Assembly: GCA_030610855.1 (NCBI GenBank)
Contig: JAUWQY010000001.1
Span: forward strand, 65,628-129,627
Length of the DNA: 64,000 nucleotides
Source of the DNA: Dehalococcoidia bacterium
Lineage (GTDB): Bacteria; Chloroflexota; Dehalococcoidia; GIF9; AB-539-J10
Reading direction: 5' to 3'
The translations under genes and the position numbers were made by a program. The notes beneath the pieces are model-generated. The model saw only the letters and a program-made list of their open reading frames with translations, had not been told where the DNA came from and ran no database searches. Positions 26,535 to 34,935 of the stretch are shown piece after piece. Each line of letters begins with the position of its first letter. The first letter of the stretch is position 1.

Positions 26535-28208
26535 ATGACGATCAGGGTTTTGGCGCCCGACGTAGTCTCCAAGATCGCTGCCGGCGAGGTGATTGAGAGG
26601 CCGGCTTCGGTGGTGAAGGAACTGATAGAGAATTCCCTCGATGCCGGCGCCACCCAGATTGCCGTGGAAGCTCAGGGTGGGGGAGTAGAGCTAATCAAGG
26701 TGAGCGACAACGGGGCAGGTATCCCGGCATCGGAGCTAGAGCTTGCCTTTCGCAGATATGCTACGAGCAAGATCGGCGACCTGGACGACCTGGAGAGAAT
26801 CTCCAGCCTCGGCTTTCGGGGCGAAGCCCTGCCCAGCATCGCCGCTGTTGCCGAAGTGGAGATCGCCACCCAGACATCTTCCGACGCCGTCGGCAGCCAG
26901 GTGTGTTTCAGAAACCGGGAGGTAGTCCGTCGGGAGAGCCGGGCCAGACCGCAGGGTACTACCGTGACCGTGCGCCGATTGTTTCGCTATTTCCCGGCGC
27001 GACTTAAGTTCCTCAAATCGGTGACCACTGAGAACAGCCAGATCGCCCATTTGCTGAGCCAGTATGCTCTCGCTTTCCCCGAGGTCAGCTTCAGTCTGGT
27101 CCTTGACGGACGCACCACCCTGCGCACTGCGGGCAGTGGTAATCTGCGTGAGGTCGTAAATGAGGTCTATGGTTCAGAGCCGGCCCAGAGGATGCTAGAG
27201 GTGCGACAGGCGGACAGCCTGGTCAAAGTCTGCGGCCTGATAAGCCCGCCTTCGCTCGTTCGTTCTAATCGCAACTACCTGAGCTTCTTCGTCAATCGAA
27301 GGTGGGTGCGCAGTCCCCTGCTGGCGCGGGCAACCGAGGAAGCCTATCGTGGTCTGCTTATGGATGGACGGCATCCCATCGCGGTAATCAACATCTCCCT
27401 CCCCCCTCAAGAGCTCGACGTCAACATTCACCCGGCCAAGGCACAGGTCAAGTTCTGCCATGAACAGGCTGTCTTCGGCAGTGTACGGAAGGCCGTAGAG
27501 GAGACACTGGCCAGGACACCGGTAGCCCGTCCCAAGGCTATGACCTTCTCGCCTGGCTCAGGGCAATGGCAGAGCCCCCGCATGATTACCGATAACGAGC
27601 CGGTTTTTGTCGTTGCCCGGTTGCCGGCCCTGGAACTACCGCTTCTGAGGGTAGTGGGGCAGGTGGCCAACACCTACATCATTGCCGAGGGGCCAGACGG
27701 ACTCTATCTCATCGACCAGCACGCTGCCCATGAGCGTATACTCTATGACCGGATTATGACACAGTGGCTGCAGAAGGAAGTTGAGGTCCAGGGGTTACTC
27801 CAGCCGATAAACATAGAGCTTAGCCCCCGAGAGGAAGAAAGCATGAAGGCCGGCAATGAGCTTCTAGCTGCCTTCGGCTTTGCTGTCGAGCCTTTCGGAA
27901 ACAGAAGCTATCTCATACGTGCCGTACCGGCACTGATGGCCGGAGCCAATGTTATTGAGATGGTAAGTGCGTTGCTTGATGACCTGGCGGGAAAGGAAGG
28001 ACCCGGTCCCTGGGAGGAGAAGATAGCTCAATCGTTGGCCTGCCACGGCGCTGTCAGGGCCGGACAGCAGCTGGGCGGTGAGGAGATGCGGGAGTTGATA
28101 AAGCAGCTGGAGCAGACGAAGCAGCCGCGCACCTGTCCCCATGGCCGGTCAACCATGATTCATCTCAGTTCTCATCAACTGGAGAAAGAGTTCGGCAGGA
28201 TAAGCTGA
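26535..28208 (+). CDS. mutL: DNA mismatch repair protein MutL
   Basis: A 557-aa GHKL ATPase. N-terminal motifs: IAAGEVIERPASVVKELIEN, DNGAGIP and GFRGEALPSIAAV. The C-terminal dimerisation domain has QVANTYIIAEGPDGLYLIDQHAAHERI. The endonuclease metal motif seems absent: the DQHAAHERI segment carries only the DQHA(x)2E part, with the last residue not followed by the expected E. A CPHGRS motif near the end (TCPHGRSTMIHL) matches endonuclease-type MutL, so activity is likely conserved. The last bases of the gene are duplicated 4.8 kb downstream (see findings). Confidence 0.95.
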   Translation: MTIRVLAPDVVSKIAAGEVIERPASVVKELIENSLDAGATQIAVEAQGGGVELIKVSDNGAGIPASELELAFRRYATSKIGDLDDLERISSLGFRGEALPSIAAVAEVEIATQTSSDAVGSQVCFRNREVVRRESRARPQGTTVTVRRLFRYFPARLKFLKSVTTENSQIAHLLSQYALAFPEVSFSLVLDGRTTLRTAGSGNLREVVNEVYGSEPAQRMLEVRQADSLVKVCGLISPPSLVRSNRNYLSFFVNRRWVRSPLLARATEEAYRGLLMDGRHPIAVINISLPPQELDVNIHPAKAQVKFCHEQAVFGSVRKAVEETLARTPVARPKAMTFSPGSGQWQSPRMITDNEPVFVVARLPALELPLLRVVGQVANTYIIAEGPDGLYLIDQHAAHERILYDRIMTQWLQKEVEVQGLLQPINIELSPREEESMKAGNELLAAFGFAVEPFGNRSYLIRAVPALMAGANVIEMVSALLDDLAGKEGPGPWEEKIAQSLACHGAVRAGQQLGGEEMRELIKQLEQTKQPRTCPHGRSTMIHLSSHQLEKEFGRIS

Positions 28209-28213
28209 CCTGA
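28182..28213 (+). repeat. 32-bp direct repeat, copy 1 (mutL 3' end)
   Basis: The final bases of mutL plus its stop codon and a few following bases, beginning GAGAAAGAGTTCGGC and ending GCTGACCTGA, recur exactly at 33018-33049. The two copies bracket the accessory segment at 28214-33017 and look like the footprints of site-specific integration at the mutL 3' end. Confidence 0.8.
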
Positions 28214-29009
28214 CCTCCTACGCCTCCGTGTTCATCACTGATTCCACCGCAGCTCTCTGCAGCACAGGGCCACTTCATCGATTCAAGAGTGGATCGTGCC
28301 CGATCCGTAAAGGGCAGGTTGTCCGGATACTGCTTGAGAGGTTGTGCTCGTTTATCGGCTTGCTATTGAGGACGGTATAACACTCGCGGCTCAGCCCGCT
28401 GCACCTCCCTTTCGCCCGCATCGCCTCGACGCGAAAGGCAAAGAACGATTTCAGGTTTTTCCTTGTCGGCAACCCTTACTACTGCCCCAAATTCGAAGTG
28501 CTTCCATTTCAGTCAATCGTCCTTAGAGAAACCATGTATGTCAAAGAGGTGGCAGTCCATGGTTTTCTCTTCGTATCCGGGAACACACCTCCAGTGTAGA
28601 CACGCCGGTCTTAGGCAGACCGATCTCAGTCGGAACTATGTCGGCAGGTGATAGGACTTTTCGCCTATGACCATTTCCCAAGGAAACTGTTACTTTCGGG
28701 TGATTGTGTGATTAGCTGAAGAAAACTACACTTGAGACAGTTTAAGTACAGAGGAGATGAGAAAAATATGGAAAGTGGCGCACGAAGGGATGTCATGCTG
28801 ACAGCGAAGGAAGCAGCCTGGCTGCTCCATGAATCTGGAGTTGAAGGGCTTCAAGAATAGCCGAAAATGATACGGAAGAGCAGAATCAGACAGCCCTAAG
28901 AATCGCACAAAGGGGTGAAAATAGCGAGATGAAATTACGAAGATAAGACCTGGTTTGCTACGTATTACTGAAGCTAGATATCAAAGGAAAATGCATAAGG
29001 AGGTTAGAA
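28214..29009 (+). other. Degenerate stretch after mutL
   Basis: About 800 bases without a clear gene. A plus-strand frame from roughly 28432 to 28600 reads protein-like (LVGNPYYCPKFEVLPF) but has no start and I do not recognise it. A 30-codon ORF at 28768-28860, behind a GAGGAGATGA ribosome site, contains MLTAKEAAWLLHESG, which resembles the beginning of an excisionase-type HTH and may be a remnant. No integrase was found here. Confidence 0.35.
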
Positions 29010-30092
29010 TTGAACATAGGACTTAGTTTGAGGAGACACCATTACGTGAAAAGGGTTAGCATCTTTTTGATTGCTTTGGCCTTGATCGTGGGGGTCACGG
29101 GCTGTGGGCCTGCTCCTCTGCAGCACGCCCTAACCATCTCGAGCTCCGTGGGTGGCAACGTGATCACTCCCGGGGAGGGCACATTTACCATCGATTATGG
29201 CACGGTAGTAGGACTGGTGGCCGAACCCGACGACAATTTCCACTTCGTGCAGTGGACCGGTGACGTAGGCACCGTAGCCGATGCCGGGGCCGCCTTCACC
29301 ACCATCACCATAGAGGGCGACTATACCATCACCGCGCAATTTGGCATTGATCTCCAGGAGTTGATCGAGTACGAACTGACCATCTCCAGCACTGCTGGAG
29401 GCTCTGTAACGGTCCCCGGCGAGGGCGTGCTCGAATATGAAGAGGAAACGGTGGTTGACCTGGTGGCCGTGGCGGATGATTGTTACGAGTTCGTCGGATG
29501 GACGGGCGACGTGGAGGACATCGACGACCCCCTCTCTGCCACAACCACCATCACCGTGAACGATAACTGCTCTATCACCGCCAACTTTGAGTTCAAGGTC
29601 GACCCCATGATCGCCGCAGGTGGATATCACACGGTGGGGCTCAAGTCCAATGGCACCGTGGTCGCCGCTGGATCGAATGCCTCCGGGCAGTGCGATGTCG
29701 ATGACTGGGAGGACATCATCCAGGTCACCGCAGGAGTGTATCACACGGTGGGGCTTAAAGACGACGGCGCCGTGGCCGCCGCGGGATCGAATGACGCCGG
29801 CCAGTGCGATGTCGGTGACTGGGAGGGCATGTTCCAGGTGGCCGCAGGAGAGCAGCAGGAAGTTGGTGGCGATGGCGGGGATGTGTTTTGGCAGGATGCC
29901 CATGAGCGTCTCGCCGACCGCCCAGCAGATGCACACGCCGACGGCCAGCGCGACGGCGCCGGCTGGACGGACATCCTCCAGGTCGCACCAGGCGAAGATC
30001 ACACTGTGGGGCTTAAGGACGACGGCACCGTGGTTGCAGTGGGAGACAACGACCACTATCAGTGCGATGTTGATGATTGGAATCTGAATTAA
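29010..30092 (+). CDS. Lipoprotein with InlB-like and RCC1-like repeats
   Basis: A 360-aa secreted lipoprotein. The signal sequence VSIFLIALALIVGVTGC ends in a lipobox cysteine. Two InlB-type B-repeats follow (ALTISSSVGGNVITPGEG; ELTISSTAGGSVTVPGEG), then RCC1-like repeats (AAGGYHTVGLKSNGTVVAAG; TAGVYHTVGLKDDGAVAAAG). The third repeat is broken at about 29852-29962 by an unrelated segment. The TTG at 29010 has a good AAGGAGG ribosome site; a GTG at 29046 would also give a full signal peptide. Likely a surface-exposed binding protein. It ends before two strong hairpins. Confidence 0.75.
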   Translation: MNIGLSLRRHHYVKRVSIFLIALALIVGVTGCGPAPLQHALTISSSVGGNVITPGEGTFTIDYGTVVGLVAEPDDNFHFVQWTGDVGTVADAGAAFTTITIEGDYTITAQFGIDLQELIEYELTISSTAGGSVTVPGEGVLEYEEETVVDLVAVADDCYEFVGWTGDVEDIDDPLSATTTITVNDNCSITANFEFKVDPMIAAGGYHTVGLKSNGTVVAAGSNASGQCDVDDWEDIIQVTAGVYHTVGLKDDGAVAAAGSNDAGQCDVGDWEGMFQVAAGEQQEVGGDGGDVFWQDAHERLADRPADAHADGQRDGAGWTDILQVAPGEDHTVGLKDDGTVVAVGDNDHYQCDVDDWNLN

Positions 30093-30100
30093 GCTTTGCC

Positions 30101-30132
30101 CCTTACCTCCGCCCTTAAGGGCCGAGGTAAGG
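30101..30132 (+). terminator. Hairpin after the lipoprotein gene
   Basis: Nine-base arms CCTTACCTC / GAGGTAAGG enclose the inner palindrome CCCTTAAGGG. It lies nine bases after the stop. No T-run follows directly, so it may protect the mRNA end or work with the next hairpin. Confidence 0.55.
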
Positions 30133-30144
30133 TCATGTTGTATC

Positions 30145-30176
30145 ATTGCGGGTCCCGACTTCTCGGGGCCCGCAAT
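30145..30176 (+). terminator. Rho-independent terminator
   Basis: A 14-base stem with one mismatch (ATTGCGGGTCCCGA / TCGGGGCCCGCAAT) and a CTTC tetraloop, followed by CTCGTTT. It is the strongest terminator seen in the window and closes the lipoprotein gene. Confidence 0.75.
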
Positions 30177-30187
30177 CTCGTTTAGCC

Positions 30188-30370
30188 GGGTTCATGCATT
30201 CAGGCCTGAAGCCGATAGTAAGGCTCGGGCTGTTCGGGCGCCGTGACAATAAGCACCGCAGCCGTCAACACTATTGTGGGGAGTAGAGGGCCATAGTTGG
30301 CTTATTGGTGGTGGTTTCGGCCGCATTGACCATACGGGCAACGACGCGGCGAAGCAAAGGTACAGAGTAC
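30188..30370 (+). pseudogene. Relic of a CFI-box C-terminal sorting domain
   Basis: The sequence encodes HSGLKPIVRLGLF, then in another frame AVTISTAAVNTIVG, then back as IVGLLVVVSAALTI. This is the same order as the end of the intact protease gene (GLKPIVRAWLVPAVAMSTV, then GLLALVAVAVAVW). At least two frameshifts and no start make it a decayed copy of the C-terminal membrane anchor of a CFI-box protein. The conserved CFIATAAYG start of the domain is missing. Confidence 0.7.
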
Positions 30371-30663
30371 AGCTGCGCGTGAAACTGTACCTTAGCTTGT
30401 GTTGACTGAGGCGGTACCTGGCGGTATCCGCTTGACAGTGCCGAGGTCGATACAATATCAACTGGGAGCTTTGAACTGGTAGAGGCGCCGGGGCAAGCTA
30501 AACAGGTTTGCTGCTACCTATTACTATCGGCATCTTCTATTCGGCTGCCAGGCCGGAAAAGGATTCCCCCTAAGTACTGGAGCAGGCGAGGGATTCCCCT
30601 TTTTTTTGCGACTAACTATATGACGAAAGTAATAGCCCATTAGTCGTAGATGGAGGAGAAGAG

Positions 30664-33039
30664 ATGAGGAAAGAGATGAAGCTTCTATGGTTCCCGGCAC
30701 TAATTCTTGTTGCTGCGCTGCTTTTTCTTAACTCTCTCCCTGCTTCGGCTGGCCACAACCCTAGTCGTGGAAGGCCTCTATTGGAAGCCAGAATAGCCCT
30801 GGAATGGGAACTCTTGTCTCCCGCTGGAGCTGGCTTTGTCGGCATCGCCCATTCGGAAGCTGAGGGCGAAATTGTCGTCTTTGTCGAGGATGAACTGGCG
30901 AAGCGACGAGTGCCGCGCTCTTTTGAAGGCTACACGGTGTGGGGGGAGGTTACGGGGAGAATCGAAGGGCTTTCCAATCTGGTAGCGGAACCCGTAACCG
31001 GCGTCAGCGAGGATAGGCAAAATGAGGTCAGACCTCTGGTCGGCGGGACAAGCCTTTCAGCCTACGTCACGAAAGAGTCAGGGGTATACCGGTATGCCGG
31101 AACCTTGGGCATGGTCACATATGACAACAAGATTCTCTCTAATGCTCACGTTATTGGTATGAAGCCGGGTACCAATGAGTTTCTCAACACAGGAACACCC
31201 ATCATCCAGCCGGGAAGCTGCGATGGAGGGGGATGGGGCGATCGGGTGGGCGAACTCGAGGACTACATACCCGTTGACTTTGAGCCTAACGCGGAAAACT
31301 ACGCTGATGCTGCCATAGGCAGTGTTGATGCTGATGTTGGTGCGTCTCCTGGCGGGCAGTTTGACGAAGAAGGTAACTACTGGATTGAGGGATGGATCGA
31401 GGTCTCTAAGGGAGATAGCGTGCGAAAATCCGGGCGAACCACTGGCGTCACCACAGGTGAGATAGTTTACACTAATGCCTCTATCTGGGTTAGGTACGGC
31501 GACCAATCAGCTTATTTCGTGGACCAGATCTTAGTAGCTCAGGAGAACTGGTCGTTTGCAGCGCGGGGTGATTCGGGCTCGGCGGTCGACAAAGATGGGG
31601 AGTTCGTTGGGCTGGTTTTTGCTGGCTCTGATACGCTCGTGGTCATTAACAAGGCAGAGCACATTATTGCCGGACTTGGTATTGCTGTTGAGCTTCCGGA
31701 GGGTCGGTGTAGCCTCACGACCTCCAGCACTCCTGGCGGTTCAGTAGGCGAACCCGGCGAGGGGATGTTTATCTACGATGCCGGGACCGCCGTCGCCCTT
31801 GTTGCAGAGGCTGACGAAGACTACCAGTTTGTGAAATGGACTGGCAATGTGGATGCCATCGGCGACGTTTATGCCGCCACGACCGACATCACCATGAACG
31901 ACTCCTGCTCCGTCACAGCCGACTTTGAACTGAAAGAAGGTCGGTGTAGCCTCACCGTCTCCAGCACTCCTGGCGGTTCGGTGGTGGAACCCGGCGCGGG
32001 GATGTTTATCTACGATGCCGGGACCGCCGTCGCTCTTGTTGCAGAGGCTGACGAAGACTACCAGTTTGTGAAATGGACTGGCGATGTGGATGCCATCGGC
32101 GGTGTTTATGCCGCCGCGACCAATATCACCATGGATGGCTCCTGCTCCGTCACAGCCAACTTTGAACTGAAAGAAGGTCGGTGCAGCCTCACCATCTCCA
32201 GCACTCCTGGCGGTTCGGTGGTTGAACCCGGCGCGGGGATGTTTATCTACGATGCCGGGACCGCCGTCGCCCTTGTTACAGAGGCTGACGAAGACTACCA
32301 GTTTGTGAAATGGACTGGTGATGTGGATGCCATCGGCGATGTTTATGCCGCCGCGACCAATATCACCATGGATGGCTCCTACTCAATCACCGCCAATTTT
32401 GAGTCGTGGCATCCCGATCCCTTGGTGCTGTTGACGGTATCCAGCACCGGCGGTGGTTCTGTAACAGATGCTGGTGAAGGGATGTTCTTTTTTCCTCTCG
32501 GCACCGAGGTCAGCCTTGTGGCTAAGCCTGACGAAAGCTACCAGTTTATCGGCTGGTCGGGCAACGTGGACGCCATCGTCGATGTTAGCGTTGCCTCGAC
32601 CACCATCACCATGGACAGCTCCTACTCCGTTAGAGCTAATTTCGAGAGTGCTGGTGGGGGGTGCTTCATCGCCACCGCAGCCTATGGCACGCCGATGGCA
32701 GAGGAGATACAAATTCTGCGTGAGTTCAGGGATGGATACCTGCTCACCAACCCGGCGGGACGAGCTTTCGTAGATTTCTACTACACGGTCAGCCCGCCCA
32801 TAGCCGAGTTCATGAACCAGCATCCAGGACTGAAGCCGATAGTAAGGGCCTGGCTGGTGCCCGCTGTGGCCATGAGCACCGTAGCAGTAAGTACGGCTCC
32901 TGCCGAGAAGATGGCCATGGCAGGCTTGCTGGCGCTGGTTGCAGTGGCGGTGGCAGTATGGGTGTGGGAAGGGATTTGTTCGCCACCAGAGAGAGGCAGC
33001 ATGCAGAATGCCGGCCAGAGAAAGAGTTCGGCAGGATAA
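30664..33039 (+). CDS. Secreted trypsin-like serine protease with InlB-type repeats and CFI-box C-terminus
   Basis: 791 aa. It has an N-terminal signal peptide (LLWFPALILVAALLFLNSLP), then a chymotrypsin-fold protease: His in KILSNAHVIG, a candidate Asp in ENYADAAIG and Ser in RGDSGSAVD. Four InlB-type B-repeats follow (three almost identical). Next come the CFI box GGGCFIATAAYGTPMAEEI and a hydrophobic anchor (GLLALVAVAVAVWVW). The last 20 residues read into the 32-bp mutL-derived repeat, so the true C-terminus may have been altered by the insertion event. ATG behind GGAGGAGAAGAG. Probably a cell-surface protease; substrate unknown. Confidence 0.85.
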   Translation: MRKEMKLLWFPALILVAALLFLNSLPASAGHNPSRGRPLLEARIALEWELLSPAGAGFVGIAHSEAEGEIVVFVEDELAKRRVPRSFEGYTVWGEVTGRIEGLSNLVAEPVTGVSEDRQNEVRPLVGGTSLSAYVTKESGVYRYAGTLGMVTYDNKILSNAHVIGMKPGTNEFLNTGTPIIQPGSCDGGGWGDRVGELEDYIPVDFEPNAENYADAAIGSVDADVGASPGGQFDEEGNYWIEGWIEVSKGDSVRKSGRTTGVTTGEIVYTNASIWVRYGDQSAYFVDQILVAQENWSFAARGDSGSAVDKDGEFVGLVFAGSDTLVVINKAEHIIAGLGIAVELPEGRCSLTTSSTPGGSVGEPGEGMFIYDAGTAVALVAEADEDYQFVKWTGNVDAIGDVYAATTDITMNDSCSVTADFELKEGRCSLTVSSTPGGSVVEPGAGMFIYDAGTAVALVAEADEDYQFVKWTGDVDAIGGVYAAATNITMDGSCSVTANFELKEGRCSLTISSTPGGSVVEPGAGMFIYDAGTAVALVTEADEDYQFVKWTGDVDAIGDVYAAATNITMDGSYSITANFESWHPDPLVLLTVSSTGGGSVTDAGEGMFFFPLGTEVSLVAKPDESYQFIGWSGNVDAIVDVSVASTTITMDSSYSVRANFESAGGGCFIATAAYGTPMAEEIQILREFRDGYLLTNPAGRAFVDFYYTVSPPIAEFMNQHPGLKPIVRAWLVPAVAMSTVAVSTAPAEKMAMAGLLALVAVAVAVWVWEGICSPPERGSMQNAGQRKSSAG
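31702..32412 (+). repeat. Three tandem 237-bp coding repeats
   Basis: Units start at 31702, 31939 and 32176 with GGTCGGTGTAGCCTCAC or a one-base variant. Each encodes a 79-residue InlB-type unit (for example SSTPGGSVVEPGAGMF, then VALVAEADEDYQFVKWTG). The copies are nearly identical at the DNA level, which means recent duplication or gene conversion; a fourth, diverged unit follows. Confidence 0.9.
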
Positions 33040-33049
33040 GCTGACCTGA
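33018..33049 (+). repeat. 32-bp direct repeat, copy 2
   Basis: Exact copy of the mutL 3' end (28182-28213). Here it is read in a different frame as the end of the protease gene (RKSSAG, then stop). It marks the right boundary of the 4.8-kb accessory segment. Confidence 0.8.
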
Positions 33050-33208
33050 GTTCCCATGCATCTGCCTTTGTGATGGCTCAGCAACTGGGTGGTGGCTTTG
33101 GTGGTGTTGCCTGCTGAGTGATCAATCAATGCGGGCTCCGTGTCACATTCCCTCCCACTCAGGCCCTCCTCGGGATTCCCCCGCGGAACAGGGGTCTAGG
33201 CCTGGGTA

Positions 33209-34255
33209 CTAGGCAGTCATCCGTTCCTCGTATTTCTGCTTTGCCTGGCGGAAGTACCCGACCTGTTCGGCGAGCATTTCCTGGATGGGGAGGTGGTAAG
33301 GACACCTTTCTTCACAATCACCGCACTGGGTGCAGTTGGCCGCCTTCTCCACGGCATCGGCGAAAAACGCGGCAGTAAAGAGCCGTTCCGGTGGCATTCG
33401 TTTGATGGCGGTGTCGGCAGACATCATGAGCGATATCGGTATTTCTTGGGTGCAGGGTTGGCAGTAATCACAGCGACGGCAGAATCTGGTTCCCAGTTCG
33501 TCTCTCATCTTCTGCATCTCGCGTTGCTCTGCCGCGCTCATTTCTCGTGGTCCCTGCAACACGCGGACGATCTCCTCTATCTCACGGGGTTTTTCGATGC
33601 CGGGTATCGGCAATACGTCGCCGAATTGAAGGAGGTACTTGAAGGCAATGGTCACGTTATCCAGCGCCCCACCGGCCAGTGGTTTCATGGCTATGAAGCC
33701 GACGTTATGCTCCCGACACAAGGGCAGCAACTGGTCGGCGGGTTCGCAGGTGATGAAGTTGAAGGGGAACATCAGGCTCTCGAAGTGGTCTGATTTCACC
33801 GCTTCTTTGGCCACGTCGATCTGGTGCGAGGTAATGCCGATGTGTCTTATTATGCCTGCCTTCTTGGCCTCCTCTACCGCCGCCATTGGTCCTTTGGGGT
33901 CGAGGACTGTCTCCAACGATTTGAAGTCACTGATCCCGTGGAACTGGTAGAGATCGATGTAGTCGACCCCGAGACGTTCCAGACTCAGCTTGAGGTGATG
34001 CTCCAGGCCTTCACGGGTTCGAGAGCCGGACTTGGTGGCGATGATGACCTCTTGTCGGCGTCCCTTGATGGCTCTGCCTATGCGCGCCTCGCTGGTGGTA
34101 TAGGCGTTGGCCGTGTCGAGGAAGGTAACACCCAGGTCGAGGCACTTCCTGACCACAGCCACGGCCTCGTCATCAGAATCCCGCTGGATGGGAATGCCAC
34201 CAAAACCGAGCCGGGAAACCATCATACCGGTCCTGCCCAGCCTCATTCTATCCAT
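33209..34255 (-). CDS. Aldo/keto reductase with C-terminal 4Fe-4S domain
   Basis: About 348 aa. The AKR barrel carries LGRTGMMVSRLGFGGIP, FLDTANAYTTSEARIGRA (Asp and Tyr of the catalytic tetrad) and VIIATKSG (Lys). The C-terminal extension holds CRRCDYCQPC and CTQCGDCEERCPYHLP, typical of the ferredoxin-like AKR group in anaerobes. The ATG at 34255 with AAGGAGCGAG is preferred over the track's start eight codons earlier. Substrate unknown. It stands alone, between the mutL-linked segment and the toxin-antitoxin genes. Confidence 0.9.
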   Translation of the reverse strand: MDRMRLGRTGMMVSRLGFGGIPIQRDSDDEAVAVVRKCLDLGVTFLDTANAYTTSEARIGRAIKGRRQEVIIATKSGSRTREGLEHHLKLSLERLGVDYIDLYQFHGISDFKSLETVLDPKGPMAAVEEAKKAGIIRHIGITSHQIDVAKEAVKSDHFESLMFPFNFITCEPADQLLPLCREHNVGFIAMKPLAGGALDNVTIAFKYLLQFGDVLPIPGIEKPREIEEIVRVLQGPREMSAAEQREMQKMRDELGTRFCRRCDYCQPCTQEIPISLMMSADTAIKRMPPERLFTAAFFADAVEKAANCTQCGDCEERCPYHLPIQEMLAEQVGYFRQAKQKYEERMTA

Positions 34256-34291
34256 TTCTCGCTCCTTCCTCTCCGGCAATGTCGCTCATAA

Positions 34292-34597
34292 CCCGGCAGA
34301 ACTCCTCCACCTCTTCATTTAGTGATACTTCTCCACTGGACGCATGTCTTCACCGCCGCGCTTCGGATAACAAATGCGAGCCAGACCGGGCGGTCTTTCA
34401 CTTATGGCGCATAGCGCTCGGAACATTAGAATGGTAACGCCGGAGGAATATGCGTGTCAATCTTATCTACTGTCGGCAACCTGGTAACAGCGGGGGCACA
34501 TATCTGTTGCCTGATCCACACGGTCGGTCATAGTGGGGTGGGTCTGGCAATGGTATAAGTGCGTCATTACAGTGTTACACATATTGTAAAAACCCAC
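34292..34597 (+). other. Spacer before the higBA locus
   Basis: About 300 bases between the reductase and the toxin-antitoxin promoter. I see no gene; short ORFs here have no family resemblance. Confidence 0.3.
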
Positions 34598-34626
34598 TTG
34601 ACACCCCCTGGAGCGTTGTGTATACT
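34598..34626 (+). promoter_or_regulatory. Promoter of the higBA pair
   Basis: Perfect TTGACA (34598-34603) and TATACT (34621-34626) with a 17-base spacer. The -10 covers the upstream GTG-starting part of the track ORF, so translation must start at the ATG at 34636, within a few bases of the predicted transcript start. Confidence 0.8.
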
Positions 34627-34635
34627 GAGAAGCAG

Positions 34636-34935
34636 ATGGAGGTCCTATTTGATGATGACAGGCTTGACCGACTGGAAATCGACCCGGAATATGCAGCGGG
34701 CTGGTCTCAACCTGTTGTTAGGGCATATAGAAGAAGAATGCAGGTCATAAGGGCAGCACCGGACGAAAGAGATTTCTACAACTGGAAATCTCTACGGTTT
34801 GAGAAGCTCAAAGGCAAGAGGAAGCATCAACATTCGATGCGACTCAATGACCAATATCGTCTTATAGTGGAACTTATGAAAGATAATCCGCAAGGCACGG
34901 TTGTGAAGATAATAGGCATAGAGGACTATCATTGA
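34636..34935 (+). CDS. higB: HigB/RelE-type toxin
   Basis: A 99-aa RelE/ParE-superfamily mRNA interferase of the HigB type. WKSLRFEKLKGKRKHQHSMRL (read as two short motifs, RFEKLKGKR and HSMRLNDQYRLI) is the diagnostic pattern, followed by VKIIGIEDYH at the C-terminus. Toxin comes before antitoxin, as usual for higBA. The ATG at 34636 is chosen over the track GTG (34618), because the promoter -10 lies over the latter. Its stop overlaps the antitoxin ATG as TGATG. Confidence 0.88.
   Translation: MEVLFDDDRLDRLEIDPEYAAGWSQPVVRAYRRRMQVIRAAPDERDFYNWKSLRFEKLKGKRKHQHSMRLNDQYRLIVELMKDNPQGTVVKIIGIEDYH

Noticed and set aside
29130-30146. 338-aa minus-strand ORF opposite the lipoprotein gene
   Set aside because: It mirrors the repeats of the lipoprotein and reads as antisense (VVFKPHRVI-type repeats). 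Only the short inserted segment has membrane-like character.
30540-30610. Recurring GGATTCCCC with a T-run, considered as a transposon end
   Set aside because: The 9-mer recurs (also near 33170) without inverted partners or a transposase.
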